Shown: positions 33,743 to 42,524 of the stretch, in pieces | Numbering within the stretch: position 1 is the first letter of the stretch | Layout of the letters: each line of letters opens with the position of its first letter | DNA from: Lewinellaceae bacterium | GTDB lineage: Bacteria; Bacteroidota; Bacteroidia; Chitinophagales; Saprospiraceae | Assembly: GCA_020636095.1 (NCBI GenBank) | Contig: JACJYN010000003.1 | Location: 1,612,001 to 1,676,000, forward strand | Direction: 5' to 3' | Length of the DNA stretch: 64,000 bases | Notes under the pieces: model-generated | What the model was told of the DNA's origin: nothing | Databases searched by the model: none | The model's input: the letters and a program-made list of their open reading frames with translations, nothing else | Made by a program: the position numbers and the translations under genes

Positions 33743-36120
33743 GTACGACTTTTGCACCGGCAGGAAATTTCATTTTCTGGGCCAGGCGCTCCAGGTTTCG
33801 GCACAAAATCAATCGCTGGGGCGCGTACTACCTCAAGTTCTTTTTTGACAATTTAGGATAACCAAATCCGCTTTACTCACGAGCTATTGCTGTGGGTAAT
33901 CCTGAGTGTGGCCCAGCGAATCTGCCCATCTGTAAGGTTTGGCTAAGGTTTTAACCAGCTGCAGAGGGCGGACAAAGAATTAAGCCTCGCGCCTAAGCAT
34001 GAGTGAAGCATTGGATTAAGGGCTCAAGGGTTTGTTCAAGGAAGCTCCCTTTGCATTTGCAAAAAACAAATTCAACCAATGCCACTAATCCTTCGGCTTG
34101 CATCAGCCTTCTGAGAAAAGGCAGCGTGCCGTCCGTCTCCGTTTGGAGCCGCTGTCGAATACTGGACAAAAGGCCATCGTCGTAGCTTGCACATTGTAGT
34201 ATCGAATAGGTTACGACAACAAAGGCTATATAGGATTGTATGGTATCAAAGTTTCGAACCTCATACTTGTCCAAGCCCTCGGCTTTGCCCTCTTGATGAT
34301 ATACGTCTCGACGGGCCACTCTGGCGGCGAAGCCTGGGGATGCCACTAGGATACCAATTCAAGCGATTGGTGATCACAAAATATGGAGTGCTTACCAGTT
34401 CCTTTTGGGAAAAAGCAATAACCAGCCTTTGTTTGTTTTCAAAATTTTGGATGCGGTGATTGGCAAAAGGCATAATAATAATGCTTCTTTTTGCCTCGAT
34501 AAGTATAGCCTACCTTTTGAAAAAAACGGGCTTTGTGCCCGGGTTAAAATGCTCCGCTTTGAGTTGATCTGCGAACTGTCCTAACGACATAGTTTGATTC
34601 CCAAGTAGGATGATGTTTTGATCGCTTCTCAAGTTGCCAATGTAATCTCGCTTTAAATCCTGGGCAATAACCTTACAAAAGTATGCGGAGGTAAAACCCG
34701 AATCCAAAACCACCGGATAGTCCACAGCGGGGTAATGCCGGCAAAATTTGCGTAGCAACCCCTCGGCGATGTGGATTTTGGTTTTATAAACCTCTATAAA
34801 GTAGGATGTTTTTACAGCCTAACTTATAGCGAGTTCTAATATAGTTAAGCCATTTCTGAGGCTCTTGTGTTCTATTGTCCCATTTGTCTTTATTGACGGT
34901 AAAGCCTTTTTTCCATCAAGAAAAGAGCCACTGCTTCCCAATCCGGCGGATCCCACAGTTGATAATAAACCGGATAATCCGTTTGCTCGTCATTGTAGTG
35001 AAGGGTGACCAAGTCATGTGCCCAGCAATAACGCTTGTCGGTAGAGTCGTACAAATTGTAAATCTGGTCAAAGCATTGGTAATGATGCTTCAACAAAAAG
35101 TATTGTCAATAGTAAGGCTGCCCGCCCGGCTTCTGGTACGGGGCTTGAAGCGCGTATGTTCGTTTTGCTGCAACATGGTAAGGCGCCGCTCATGGATTTG
35201 CTCTATATCAAAGTTTTGCCGGTTGAAAAAACGGTTAAAGCTACTCTGGTTCCGTGGCTTGGTGACGAACAAGCGGTTAATGGCTTCAAGGTTTTGTTTT
35301 CACTAACAATAAAACCGGACAAGGCTTTTTAAAGTGCTCAAAGCCTTCCGGGCTAAAACATGGCTCATAGAAAGCGGCATACTTCTTAACGATACTGGGA
35401 AATCCTGTCAGTATTTTCATTGCTGCTCCGTTATTAGAGCAATTTACCAAATCTTAGCCAAAAAGGCTGCCTGCGAGCTGCGCTTTGTCCCTAACCGTAG
35501 AGCAAGGCTATTACGCTGGTACTGAGCTTGCTTAAATAGCAGTAGTAGTCCGGACACTTGCACCTTCGGTGCTGAAGCCCACAGCGCTGATGCCAATAGC
35601 TAACGGGTATCAGCCCTGCGCTACGTCGGCGCCAGGAGCAGCCAGGCAGGTAGTTTTGTTAAATACATACGAAGCCGGCGAAATGAATCCGGGACAGGCT
35701 CTGAAGCTAATTACAGTCTAAATTAAATTTTGTCGTTATTCCGGCAGGGATTCGTGCGGCGATCATCTTGATCGCACGTTATCCTGCTCATTGGGTTTTG
35801 CGCCTCCCGGCGCGTTCGATCAAGATGATCGAACCACGAGCAAGGCCTTCGAAAAGGGTACAGAACTTAATTTACAGTGTATTAATGCCTGATGCTCTTT
35901 CAGCCTGCTCGCTATATGGGACTAAAGCCCGCCGGGGCCCAAAACGCCTTTGGTTATCCTAAGCTGTCAATGAACTTTTGCCCCCGCCAAGCGACTTCTG
36001 CCGGTGCAAAAGTCGTACTAAGGTTGGACACGGTTAGAAGCAGGTAAGCCCAAGCAGCCTGCCGCGGTTGCGAACCGCGAATACCGAACCGCGAACTCGT
36101 CCAACCCTGGAATGGTAGCC
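33729..36120 (-). mobile_element. 2.4-kb insertion sequence with decayed DDE transposase
   Basis: Flanked by the exact 8-bp duplication GCAAATGC (33721-33728 and 36121-36128). Both outer ends begin GGCTACC. Inside, TACGACTTTTGCACCGGCAG at 33742 matches its inverse at about 35995-36015, with about 100 bp more DNA outside it on the right, including GCGAACCGCGAA words. The minus strand holds transposase pieces in several frames: LTIDNTFC, RYCWAHDLVTLHYND, YPVVLDSGFTSAYFCKVIAQ, GNLRSDQNI and YHQEGKAEGLDKYEVRNFDT. Their order suits an IS4/IS701-like DDE transposase. It is frameshifted and inactive. Confidence 0.8.
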
Positions 36121-36124
36121 GCAA

Positions 36125-36430
36125 ATGCTAATCGAGGGCAAGGAAACCTTTAAAGACTTTACGGAAAGTGAAGAAGCCATTGCTACCAAAATGCTTTCGG
36201 CCAAACTCAAACTTCTGGAGGATGTGGGAATCATCATTAAGACAAAACGACCGGATAATAAAAAGGCCAATCTCTATCTTCTAACAGATAAGGGATTGGC
36301 TTTGACACCTATACTTGTTGAACTTGCAACGTGGAGCGATAGTAACCTTAGGGCCCGGCGAAGAATAACTTCCCCATTTGATGCCGATCCCTGCCTGCCT
36401 TGCGGCGATCAGGCAGGTTGTCTTCCATAA
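36125..36430 (+). pseudogene. hxlR-type regulator, 3' part
   Basis: The frame continues the broken hxlR: MLIEGKETFKDFTESEEAIA, TKMLSAKLKLLEDVGIIIKT and ANLYLLTDKGLALTPIL are the winged-helix recognition and wing of HxlR proteins. Removing 33729-36120 and one GCAAATGC copy joins VKQ to MLIEGKETF in frame. The tail after SNLR is atypical and runs through a CCTGCCTG...CAGGCAGG hairpin (36392-36419), so the natural C-terminus may also be altered. Confidence 0.85.
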
Positions 36431-36544
36431 AAATCCCCATCCCAAAACACGAAAGAACTTAATTTACAGTGTACTTAGGTCACAAGTAGAACAATTTGCC
36501 AAAAACATTTTGAGCCCCATGTACATCTTTACAGAAGTACAAAA

Positions 36545-36577
36545 AAATCCGAAAAACAACTATTGCTTTTCGGATTT
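36545..36577. terminator. Hairpin terminator
   Basis: Perfect stem AAATCCGAAAA/TTTTCGGATTT with an 11-nt loop. A-rich DNA before it and the TTTATT after it would allow termination from either side. It lies between the hxlR remnant and the DUF4890 gene. Confidence 0.5.
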
Positions 36578-36625
36578 ATTGATGGATATAAAAGTGATAT
36601 TTAAAACGGTCCGACTACTTACTTA

Positions 36626-37018
36626 TCAGTTCCGGCTTCGGCCCTTCCGTCCGGCGCCGCGGCCTTGTCCCTTGCCTTTACGGCCACGTTCCTTGGCTTT
36701 CTCCAGGTAGAGCGTATACTGATTTTCCGTCAGCACCCCCTTCAGCTCTGCATTTTTTTGCTCTTTCATTTGTTGCATCGCCTCGTGGTCGCCTCGAAGG
36801 GCCTGTACTTTTTCGGCATACTTTAAGTTGATGGCCTGCACTTGCTCTGCCTGGCCCTCATCGAGGGACAACTCACTGGTCATCCATTCGGTACTCTTGG
36901 CGGCGCGTTGTTCGGGTGAAGGCATCTGCCGTCCTTGTCCCTGCGCCATAGTAGCCGTCATCGCGGCAAAGATCAAAACGAGGGCCAACAGCCCCTGCTT
37001 CCATTGATTGGTTGTCAT
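36626..37018 (-). CDS. Small exported DUF4890-like protein
   Basis: A 130-residue exported protein from ATG 37018: signal peptide MTTNQWKQGLLALVLIFAAM to about residue 25, then a charged helical region (MPSPEQRAAKSTEWMTSELS, LDEGQAEQVQAINLKYAEKV) resembling the LTxxQ-type helices of Bacteroidota DUF4890 and Spy/CpxP-like proteins. The C-terminal tail is strongly basic and glycine-rich (GRKGKGQGRGAGRKGRSRN). It is likely periplasmic and may bind misfolded outer-membrane proteins or metals, by analogy only. A family C palindrome separates it from the TonB receptor upstream. Confidence 0.7.
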   Translation of the reverse strand: MTTNQWKQGLLALVLIFAAMTATMAQGQGRQMPSPEQRAAKSTEWMTSELSLDEGQAEQVQAINLKYAEKVQALRGDHEAMQQMKEQKNAELKGVLTENQYTLYLEKAKERGRKGKGQGRGAGRKGRSRN

Positions 37019-37050
37019 AATTTGATAATTTTGGTTTAACAATTTATTAT

Positions 37051-37195
37051 TGTAACTATTTAACTCACCGGTCGAAAATGCCTGGATTTGCCCCAACCCT
37101 AAAGGGGGTCCAGGCATTTTCGCCCTTTGCACCCTTTAGGGTTGGGGCAAACAAAGGGCGAAAAAGCCGGATGGAGGTAGACCTAAATAGTTACA
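37051..37195. repeat. Palindromic repeat family C, nested
   Basis: Ends TGTAACTATTTA and TAAATAGTTACA are inverted. Nested inside are CGAAAATGCCTGGA/TCCAGGCATTTTCG, TTGCCCCAACCCTAAAGGG/CCCTTTAGGGTTGGGGCAA and CGCCCTTTG/CAAAGGGCG. The ends are shared with 41321-41487. Confidence 0.75.
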
Positions 37196-37249
37196 TGTTT
37201 TTTGAATTCACATATTCCTCCGGCCCTAAAACACTGATACACTGATACT

Positions 37250-40084
37250 CTAATCCCTCCAATCTCTCCGTTCCTCATTCCCCTGCCGCTCCGGCGCGCT
37301 CCCGAAATTCCGGATCTGGTAGGTGAAGGTCAGCATCGCATACTGCTGCAGTACTTCGGTCTGAACATCTTCGATGTATGCCTCCGTGATATTTCGCTGG
37401 ATGCTGGTATTCTGTTTCAGCAGGTCGAATACCGAAAGCTGGACCTCACCACGTTGGTTTTTGAATAGTTTCTTGGCCACGCCCATATTCCACAACCAGT
37501 AGTTTTGGTCGAAACCCTCGGAAAGGCCGCTGTAGAGCTGGTGGTCGAGAGTGGTTCGGAATACGAAGCCGTCGGCGATGATCAGGTTGATCAGCAGGCT
37601 GCTGTTCTGGCTGAAGTATTGGGTGTTGAGGCGGGTGGAGAGGCTGTTCTCCGCGGTGCTGAAGCTGGAACGGGAAGAGAGGGTGAAATCGACCCGTTCG
37701 CTGATGTTGCTGCTGAGCACCAGGCCGGCGCCGAAGGTAGTATTGTTGGCGTAGTTCAGCTCGCCGTTGACCTGGCCCGGCTGGCGGGTATAGTCGGCCG
37801 ACAGGTTGATGTTGAGGTTGGAGCGCAGTAGCGGCACGGGCAAGCCGTACGTGATAAAACTGCGTACGTTGCGGTAGCCGTCGAGGTTGACCGGCCGGAT
37901 GAGCTGAGCGCCCTGCTGTAAGATGACGCCCTCGGCGATGGTGGTGTCTTGGGCCGCAGTGAAAGTATGGTTGGCGATGTAATTGTCGGAATACTGGCCA
38001 GACAGCATCGCGTAAAATACGGTCGACTTCTCGGTATTGGTCAGGGAGTAACGGGCAAAGAGGCGGTGCTGGTAATTCTGGTTTAGCTCCGGGTTGCCCA
38101 CTCTGATCTGTAAGGGATTGCTGTTGTCGATGGCCTCCTGCAACTGGCTGATGGAAGGCGGATTGGTGCTGGCCCGGTAGCCTACCCGCAGGTTTTCCTG
38201 CTTGGAGAACTGGTAGCGGAAGAAGGCCCCCGGCACCAGGTTGTAGAAGTTGCGGCTCAGCTGATCGGCCACCGGGAAAACCTGATCGCCTTCCAGTTGC
38301 GCCCACTGGTAGCGCAGATTGGCAAACAACATGGCTTTCTCGCCTCGTAGCCTGTAACCCAATCCAGCGCGTTGCGCCAGGTAGTTGCTGCTAAACGTGT
38401 TAGACAAAACCGGATTGAACAGGCGGTATTCCTGGCTGCTTTTCTCCAGGCCGAAAGTCTCCTGTTCGGAATCGCCTTTTTGATAGGAAGCTTCGTAGTC
38501 AAATTGCACTATACCCTGTTTTCCCATGGGCTCGGTATAGGACGCCCGGGCTTCTGCCTCCCAGCCATTTGTGAACAGGTCCGAGAACTGGTCCAGCGTA
38601 TCGGACAGCGTGACATCTTCAAAGAAGGTATTTTCCGAAAGCAGGTAGCGTTTTCCGGTATTTTTATTGTAACCGGTGTTCAGGTTAAGGGAGAACGTGC
38701 GTCCGCGTTTTTCGAAGCGGTGGCGAAAGAGCAGCATATTGGAAAAGTTGAGTCCCTTCAGGTTGGGCGACAGCTCATAGTAGGCCTTACTGGTGGGCTC
38801 TCCTCCGAACAGGTTGATGCCCGTGGTGTTTTCCATCCCATCGTTGTACTGCAGGCCCAGGCGCGGAACGATCAGCAGGGAGTTGCTGGAATCGATCTTA
38901 TAATCCATGCGCAGGTTGAACCGGTGGTTGGTGTTGGTGGCCGCCGTCCGGCTGTCTTCATCGTAGATTTGCTCGAAGTCGGAATTGTTGACGTAATCGC
39001 GGTACAGTTTAGTCAGCGCATCGTTGTCAGTGCGGTTGAAGAAGTAGCTGCCGGAGACATCTGCTTTCTCTCCCCACTTGTCTGTATAGTTGAGGCCAAA
39101 GGCGTGGGTAGTAGAAATGCCATTCTGCTCTCCCACCAGGAAGTCGTTGACGTCCGAACCGCCGCCGCCCCGTCGCCCGCCCCCTCTTCTGCCGCCGCCA
39201 GGCCCGCCGCGCCCACTCTGCTGGGCGCCCACCACGCCGAGCAGGTCTTCGGTGGAAAAGTTTTGCTGGTTGATATTGTTGGATTGCCCGATAACCGACA
39301 GGCGGCTGTCGCCCTTGAAGAGGTTGGCGTTGCCCCCGGCCTGGTACTGGCCGTCGGGGCCATAGCCGCCGTATACTTTACCAAACTGCCCGCTGCGCAT
39401 CCCCGGCTTGGTGATGATGTTGATGGTCTTGGTCGTCTGCCCGTCATCCACGCCGGTAAACTGTGCCTGGTCGCTCTGCCGGTCAAAGACCTGAATTTTA
39501 TCGATCACTTCGGCCGGCAGGTTGCGCAGGGCCGCCATGGGGTCGTTGCCGAAAAACGGCTTGCCGTCGACCAGTACCTCCTGCACGTTCTCGCCCTGGG
39601 CCTGGACCTGCCCTCCCTGCACCACTACGCCCGGCATCTTCTTGATCAGGTTCTCGGCGCTGGCGTCGGGGTTGACCTTGTAAGCCCCGGCATTGAATTG
39701 GGTGGTGTCTCCCTTCATCGTCGCCGTGGGTAGTTTCTCTTTCACGACCGCTTCTTCCAGGTTGAGGGCCTCGTCTTCCAGGGCGATGCGGCCGGCGCGC
39801 ACCGGCCCGTTTTCCACTACCACCCCCTGAGTGTAGGTATGGAAGCCCAGGAAGGTCACGGCCAACTCATAGGCGCCCGGTTTTGCCATCAGGCGGAAGC
39901 GCCCCGTCTCGTCGCTTACCACCGCCTGGCTGGCGCCGTCCGGCTGGCTGGTAAGGCTGATGTGGGCGCCCACCAGAGGCGATTCGTCTCTGGCGTCTTG
40001 CACCATACCCATAATAGGATACTCTTGTGCGGACGCGACGGCGGCGGCGAACAGGATTGGTAGCAGCAACAGGTATTTTCTCAT
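37250..40084 (-). CDS. TonB-dependent receptor-like outer-membrane protein
   Basis: A 944-residue outer-membrane protein. Order: signal peptide MRKYLLLLPILFAAAVASAQ; carboxypeptidase-regulatory domain about 22-105 (GMVQDARDESPLVGAHISL); plug domain about 120-240 (AENLIKKMPGVVVQGGQVQA, VLVDGKPFFGNDPMAALRNL, GVDDGQTTKTINIITKPG); then an OMP_b-brl_3-type barrel to the end. A glycine/arginine-rich loop near residue 310 (GGPGGGRRGGGRRGGGG) is unusual and may be exposed. The family imports large substrates or acts as a surface protein. No SusD partner is next to it, so glycan import is not indicated. ATG 40084 begins the signal peptide. Confidence 0.9.
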   Translation of the reverse strand: MRKYLLLLPILFAAAVASAQEYPIMGMVQDARDESPLVGAHISLTSQPDGASQAVVSDETGRFRLMAKPGAYELAVTFLGFHTYTQGVVVENGPVRAGRIALEDEALNLEEAVVKEKLPTATMKGDTTQFNAGAYKVNPDASAENLIKKMPGVVVQGGQVQAQGENVQEVLVDGKPFFGNDPMAALRNLPAEVIDKIQVFDRQSDQAQFTGVDDGQTTKTINIITKPGMRSGQFGKVYGGYGPDGQYQAGGNANLFKGDSRLSVIGQSNNINQQNFSTEDLLGVVGAQQSGRGGPGGGRRGGGRRGGGGSDVNDFLVGEQNGISTTHAFGLNYTDKWGEKADVSGSYFFNRTDNDALTKLYRDYVNNSDFEQIYDEDSRTAATNTNHRFNLRMDYKIDSSNSLLIVPRLGLQYNDGMENTTGINLFGGEPTSKAYYELSPNLKGLNFSNMLLFRHRFEKRGRTFSLNLNTGYNKNTGKRYLLSENTFFEDVTLSDTLDQFSDLFTNGWEAEARASYTEPMGKQGIVQFDYEASYQKGDSEQETFGLEKSSQEYRLFNPVLSNTFSSNYLAQRAGLGYRLRGEKAMLFANLRYQWAQLEGDQVFPVADQLSRNFYNLVPGAFFRYQFSKQENLRVGYRASTNPPSISQLQEAIDNSNPLQIRVGNPELNQNYQHRLFARYSLTNTEKSTVFYAMLSGQYSDNYIANHTFTAAQDTTIAEGVILQQGAQLIRPVNLDGYRNVRSFITYGLPVPLLRSNLNINLSADYTRQPGQVNGELNYANNTTFGAGLVLSSNISERVDFTLSSRSSFSTAENSLSTRLNTQYFSQNSSLLINLIIADGFVFRTTLDHQLYSGLSEGFDQNYWLWNMGVAKKLFKNQRGEVQLSVFDLLKQNTSIQRNITEAYIEDVQTEVLQQYAMLTFTYQIRNFGSAPERQGNEERRDWRD

Positions 40085-40261
40085 ATCAAGTGTTTTCAAG
40101 TGGAAATTTCGTTCAAAAAAGACCGGTTGCGGGCAGTGAACGAAAATCACCCTTTCCTACAAATTACCTGATTAGACAATCATGGGGCCTTCTTTTTTCC
40201 CAGACAGCGCATTTTTATACATTAAATCGTAAATTTCCGGTTCGCAAACAAGACAAAGAAC

Positions 40262-40585
40262 ATGCAAACAGACTGGACCTACGAGGAATTCTCCACCTTC
40301 GCCATGCTTTATGCCGCTTCGGTCAATACAGATGTAGAGCCGGAAGACGAAGCCATCATCCGCCAGCAGGCCGATGAAGCTACCTACCAAAAGATGAAAG
40401 CTGTTTTCAGCGAGTGCTCCGATATTAAGTGCATCGACATTTTACGTACCTACCACGATAAGTATATGTCTGACGAAGCCAGCCGCCAACGCCTGCTGGA
40501 CGATGTGAAAAAACTCTTTGAGGCGGATGACCGGTATACCACTTTCGAACAGGAGCTGGTCCGTATGTTTAGGATGGTGCTTTGA
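40262..40585 (+). CDS. Conserved hypothetical helical protein, 107 aa
   Basis: A small, acidic, all-helical cytoplasmic protein: WTYEEFSTFAMLYAASVNTD, acidic EDEAIIRQ, a CSDIKCIDILRTYHDKYM segment with two cysteines, and a closing DRYTTFEQELVRMFRMVL. The pattern resembles small TerB-like helical proteins of Bacteroidota, without a secure assignment. It is divergent from the TonB receptor, with 177 bp between the starts. The function is unknown. Confidence 0.7.
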   Translation: MQTDWTYEEFSTFAMLYAASVNTDVEPEDEAIIRQQADEATYQKMKAVFSECSDIKCIDILRTYHDKYMSDEASRQRLLDDVKKLFEADDRYTTFEQELVRMFRMVL

Positions 40586-40619
40586 GTAGGGGGAAAGCCA
40601 ATTAATCGTAAGAGACTTG

Positions 40620-41030
40620 TTACTTAAACTCAACTACCCGAATAACACTCTGCTCAGCCATGATAGAAAAATCGCGATCTTCATGAAGGACAGACAGGCT
40701 GAACCGTTGAGCAAAGGCGGCAATAAGACAATCGTTCGATTTGCGGATCGTAATGCCTTTTTTTCTGAGACTCCGATATAACTGTGCCGCTTCGATCGCT
40801 GCTTCAGTAGAATTCCAGTCCGGAATTGGGAAAGCGAGCAGGCTATCTTTGACGTTTTCGTAGTCTTTGTCAGATCGAATACCTTGTAAAATTTCCTGAA
40901 TGATGATTGGGCATAAGAACAAGGGCTGGTCTTCCAGAATGCCCTGCTTCAAGTAGGCCACCTGAGGGCTTTCCACTCCATTGAAAAATGGAACCCACAC
41001 AGAAGTGTCCACCAATATTCCGCCTTCCAT
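40620..41030 (-). CDS. vapC: PIN-domain toxin VapC
   Basis: A 136-residue PIN-domain ribonuclease. Acidic active-site residues are in place: aspartate in ILVDTSVWVPFF near residue 8, glutamate in IIIQEILQGI near 45, aspartate in KSNDCLIAAFA near 99 and aspartates in HEDRDF near 117. VapC toxins cleave tRNA or rRNA and are held inactive by VapB. The start overlaps the vapB stop by one base (TGATG), the usual coupling in this type II system. Active as far as the sequence shows. Confidence 0.93.
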   Translation of the reverse strand: MEGGILVDTSVWVPFFNGVESPQVAYLKQGILEDQPLFLCPIIIQEILQGIRSDKDYENVKDSLLAFPIPDWNSTEAAIEAAQLYRSLRKKGITIRKSNDCLIAAFAQRFSLSVLHEDRDFSIMAEQSVIRVVEFK

Positions 41031-41221
41031 CAGCTAAGCCTCATTTCAGTAAGGTCGCCTTCCCATTTCACCTGGCCTTGCAGAGATAGTATTTTCAGGC
41101 GCCTGAGCCGCTTCACATAATGATCCAACGCCTGATGCACTACTTCTTTCTTGGTATTGAGCTGACTCAATTGAAGGGCTTGCTCCATCAGATGGTCATC
41201 TATTTCGATATTGGTGCGCAT
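41030..41221 (-). CDS. vapB: Antitoxin VapB
   Basis: A 63-residue antitoxin from ATG 41221: MRTNIEIDDHLMEQALQLSQ forms the ribbon-helix-helix DNA-binding part. TKKEVVHQALDHYVKRLRR continues it, and the acidic tail WEGDLTEMRLS should occupy the toxin active site. The longer frame to 41326 passes through a palindromic repeat and is not used. VapB normally represses its own operon; an inverted repeat TTTTCCAGATTT/AAATCTGGAAAA lies about 50 bp upstream, although the same hairpin occurs elsewhere. Confidence 0.9.
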   Translation of the reverse strand: MRTNIEIDDHLMEQALQLSQLNTKKEVVHQALDHYVKRLRRLKILSLQGQVKWEGDLTEMRLS

Positions 41222-41269
41222 TTTTATGCACAAAAATATGGTTTTCTTTACACATCCGCAAGTTCCGGA

Positions 41270-41296
41270 TTTTCCAGATTTCCAAAATCTGGAAAA
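41270..41296. repeat. TTTTCCAGATTT inverted repeat upstream of vapB
   Basis: TTTTCCAGATTTcc AAAATCTGGAAAA forms a short hairpin about 50-75 bp before the vapB start. It could be the operator, but the same sequence forms the stem at 49476-49525, so it may be a dispersed repeat. Confidence 0.45.
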
Positions 41297-41320
41297 CCTT
41301 ACTGTAAAGGAATTTAGATT

Positions 41321-41487
41321 CGACAATTGTAACTATTCAGCATCGTGGTGATTTGACCCCTCAAGCAAAATTTTGTAAGCCGCCCTTCCCCTTCCAAGGG
41401 GAATGAGAAGGGGTTCCAGCGGGAAAAAGTCTACAAAATTTTGCGTCAGGCGTATTTCAGACCCCATGCTGAATAGTAACCGACAAT
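41321..41487. repeat. Palindromic repeat family C, second copy
   Basis: Left CGACAATTGTAACTATTCAG and right CTGAATAGTAACCGACAA are inverted. Nested are CAAGCAAAATTTTGTA/TACAAAATTTTGCG and CCCCTT/AAGGGG hairpins. It fills most of the vapB-pdxH gap together with featureless DNA to about 41660. Confidence 0.75.
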
Positions 41488-41666
41488 TTCGACAAAGCTC
41501 TGCTTTATCCGGATGCTGAACTGCGGCCGCTGGGCGATGAGAAGATTACCGCAGCCAATTGATCTTCACGGTTGAATGGAACGCACCGCCTGCAATGAAG
41601 CGCTGCCTTTCCTGGGGAAGAGGCCCCTTAGGGCAGGCGGCTTCCATCTAATCCATGCCTCTTTTT

Positions 41667-41699
41667 TCTTGCCTATCCTCCACAATTGTGTTAGGTTTG
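41667..41699 (+). promoter_or_regulatory. Promoter of pdxH (TTG / TAGGTTTG)
   Basis: TCTTG at 41667-41671, a 20-nt spacer and TAGGTTTG at 41692-41699 (a perfect TANNTTTG), 25 bp before ATG 41724. Confidence 0.5.
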
Positions 41700-41723
41700 A
41701 ACCTGAACCAACCATTACATCAA

Positions 41724-42362
41724 ATGGACCTTGCCGCTATACGTGACGAATACACCCGCGACGGCCTTTCGCGGGAGAGCCTCGATGATGACCCTTTCCA
41801 GCAGTTTGAGCGCTGGTTCCAGCAGGCGCTCAACAGCGAAGCCGCCACGCCGAACGCCATGAGCCTGGCTACAGTAGCGCCGAACGGGCAGCCCTCGCAG
41901 CGCACCGTCCTGCTGAAGTATTTCGATGAGAAAGGGCTGGTGTTTTTTACCAATTACGAGAGCCGGAAAGCAAAAGAGATCGCGGGCAACCCCCAAGTGT
42001 CCCTGTTGTTTTATTGGCCGGAGCTGGAGCGGCAGGTGCATATTACCGGAAGTACGGAACGGGTTTCCACCGGCGAATCGCTGAAGTATTTCATGAGCCG
42101 CCCCTTAGGAAGCCGGATCGGCGCCTGGGTGTCCAACCAGAGCTCCGTGGTGGGTTCCCGGCAGCTGCTGCTGGCCAAATTTGATGAGATGAAGCGCAAG
42201 TTCCAGAACCAGGAGGTGCCCCTGCCTTCTTTTTGGGGCGGGTTTCGCGTAACGCCCCTCAGCTTCGAGTTCTGGCAGGGCCGCCCTAACCGGCTGCACG
42301 ACCGCTTTCTATATTCGTTGCAGGAGGGGGGAGAATGGGGGATGGAAAGGCTGGCGCCTTAG
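41724..42362 (+). CDS. pdxH: Pyridoxamine 5'-phosphate oxidase
   Basis: A 212-residue FMN enzyme that oxidises pyridoxine or pyridoxamine phosphate to pyridoxal phosphate. Motifs: MDLAAIRDEYTRDGLSRESL, DPFQQFERWFQQAL, MSLATVAPNGQPSQRTVLLK, FFTNYESRKAKEI (FMN binding), LFYWPELERQVHITG, YFMSRPLGSRIGAWVSNQSS, PSFWGGFRVTP and the PLP-contacting FWQGRPNRLHDRFLY. All expected blocks are present. The stop TAG uses the first bases of the family A repeat at 42361. Several PLP enzymes occur in the window (the aminotransferase fusion, for example), but none is linked in an operon. Confidence 0.96.
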   Translation: MDLAAIRDEYTRDGLSRESLDDDPFQQFERWFQQALNSEAATPNAMSLATVAPNGQPSQRTVLLKYFDEKGLVFFTNYESRKAKEIAGNPQVSLLFYWPELERQVHITGSTERVSTGESLKYFMSRPLGSRIGAWVSNQSSVVGSRQLLLAKFDEMKRKFQNQEVPLPSFWGGFRVTPLSFEFWQGRPNRLHDRFLYSLQEGGEWGMERLAP

Positions 42363-42524
42363 AGCATGTTTGGAGGTGGTGCTTTGGAAGCGAAAATGGT
42401 CGATTTTGGGTTCTCGCAAAACTATTTTTGAGCTTCATAGTGGTGCTATGGGGCGAAAAAATGGCGAGGTGAGGTTCCAGAAGCGGTCATTTGCAGCCCA
42501 AACGACCACCTCCAAACATGCTCT
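42361..42524. repeat. Palindromic repeat family A between convergent stops
   Basis: A 164-bp copy with ends AGAGCATGTTTGGAGGTGGT and ACCACCTCCAAACATGCTCT, a perfect 20-bp inverted pair. It spans exactly from the pdxH stop (TAG 42360-42362) to the esterase stop (TAA, minus, 42526-42524). It could act as a bidirectional terminator. Confidence 0.9.

Noticed and set aside
38372..39733. 453-codon plus-strand frame
   Set aside because: Antisense shadow of the TonB receptor at 37250-40084; no domain features.
41270..41296. Inverted repeat as a firm VapB operator
   Set aside because: The same stem forms the hairpin at 49476-49525, so a dispersed repeat explains it as well.
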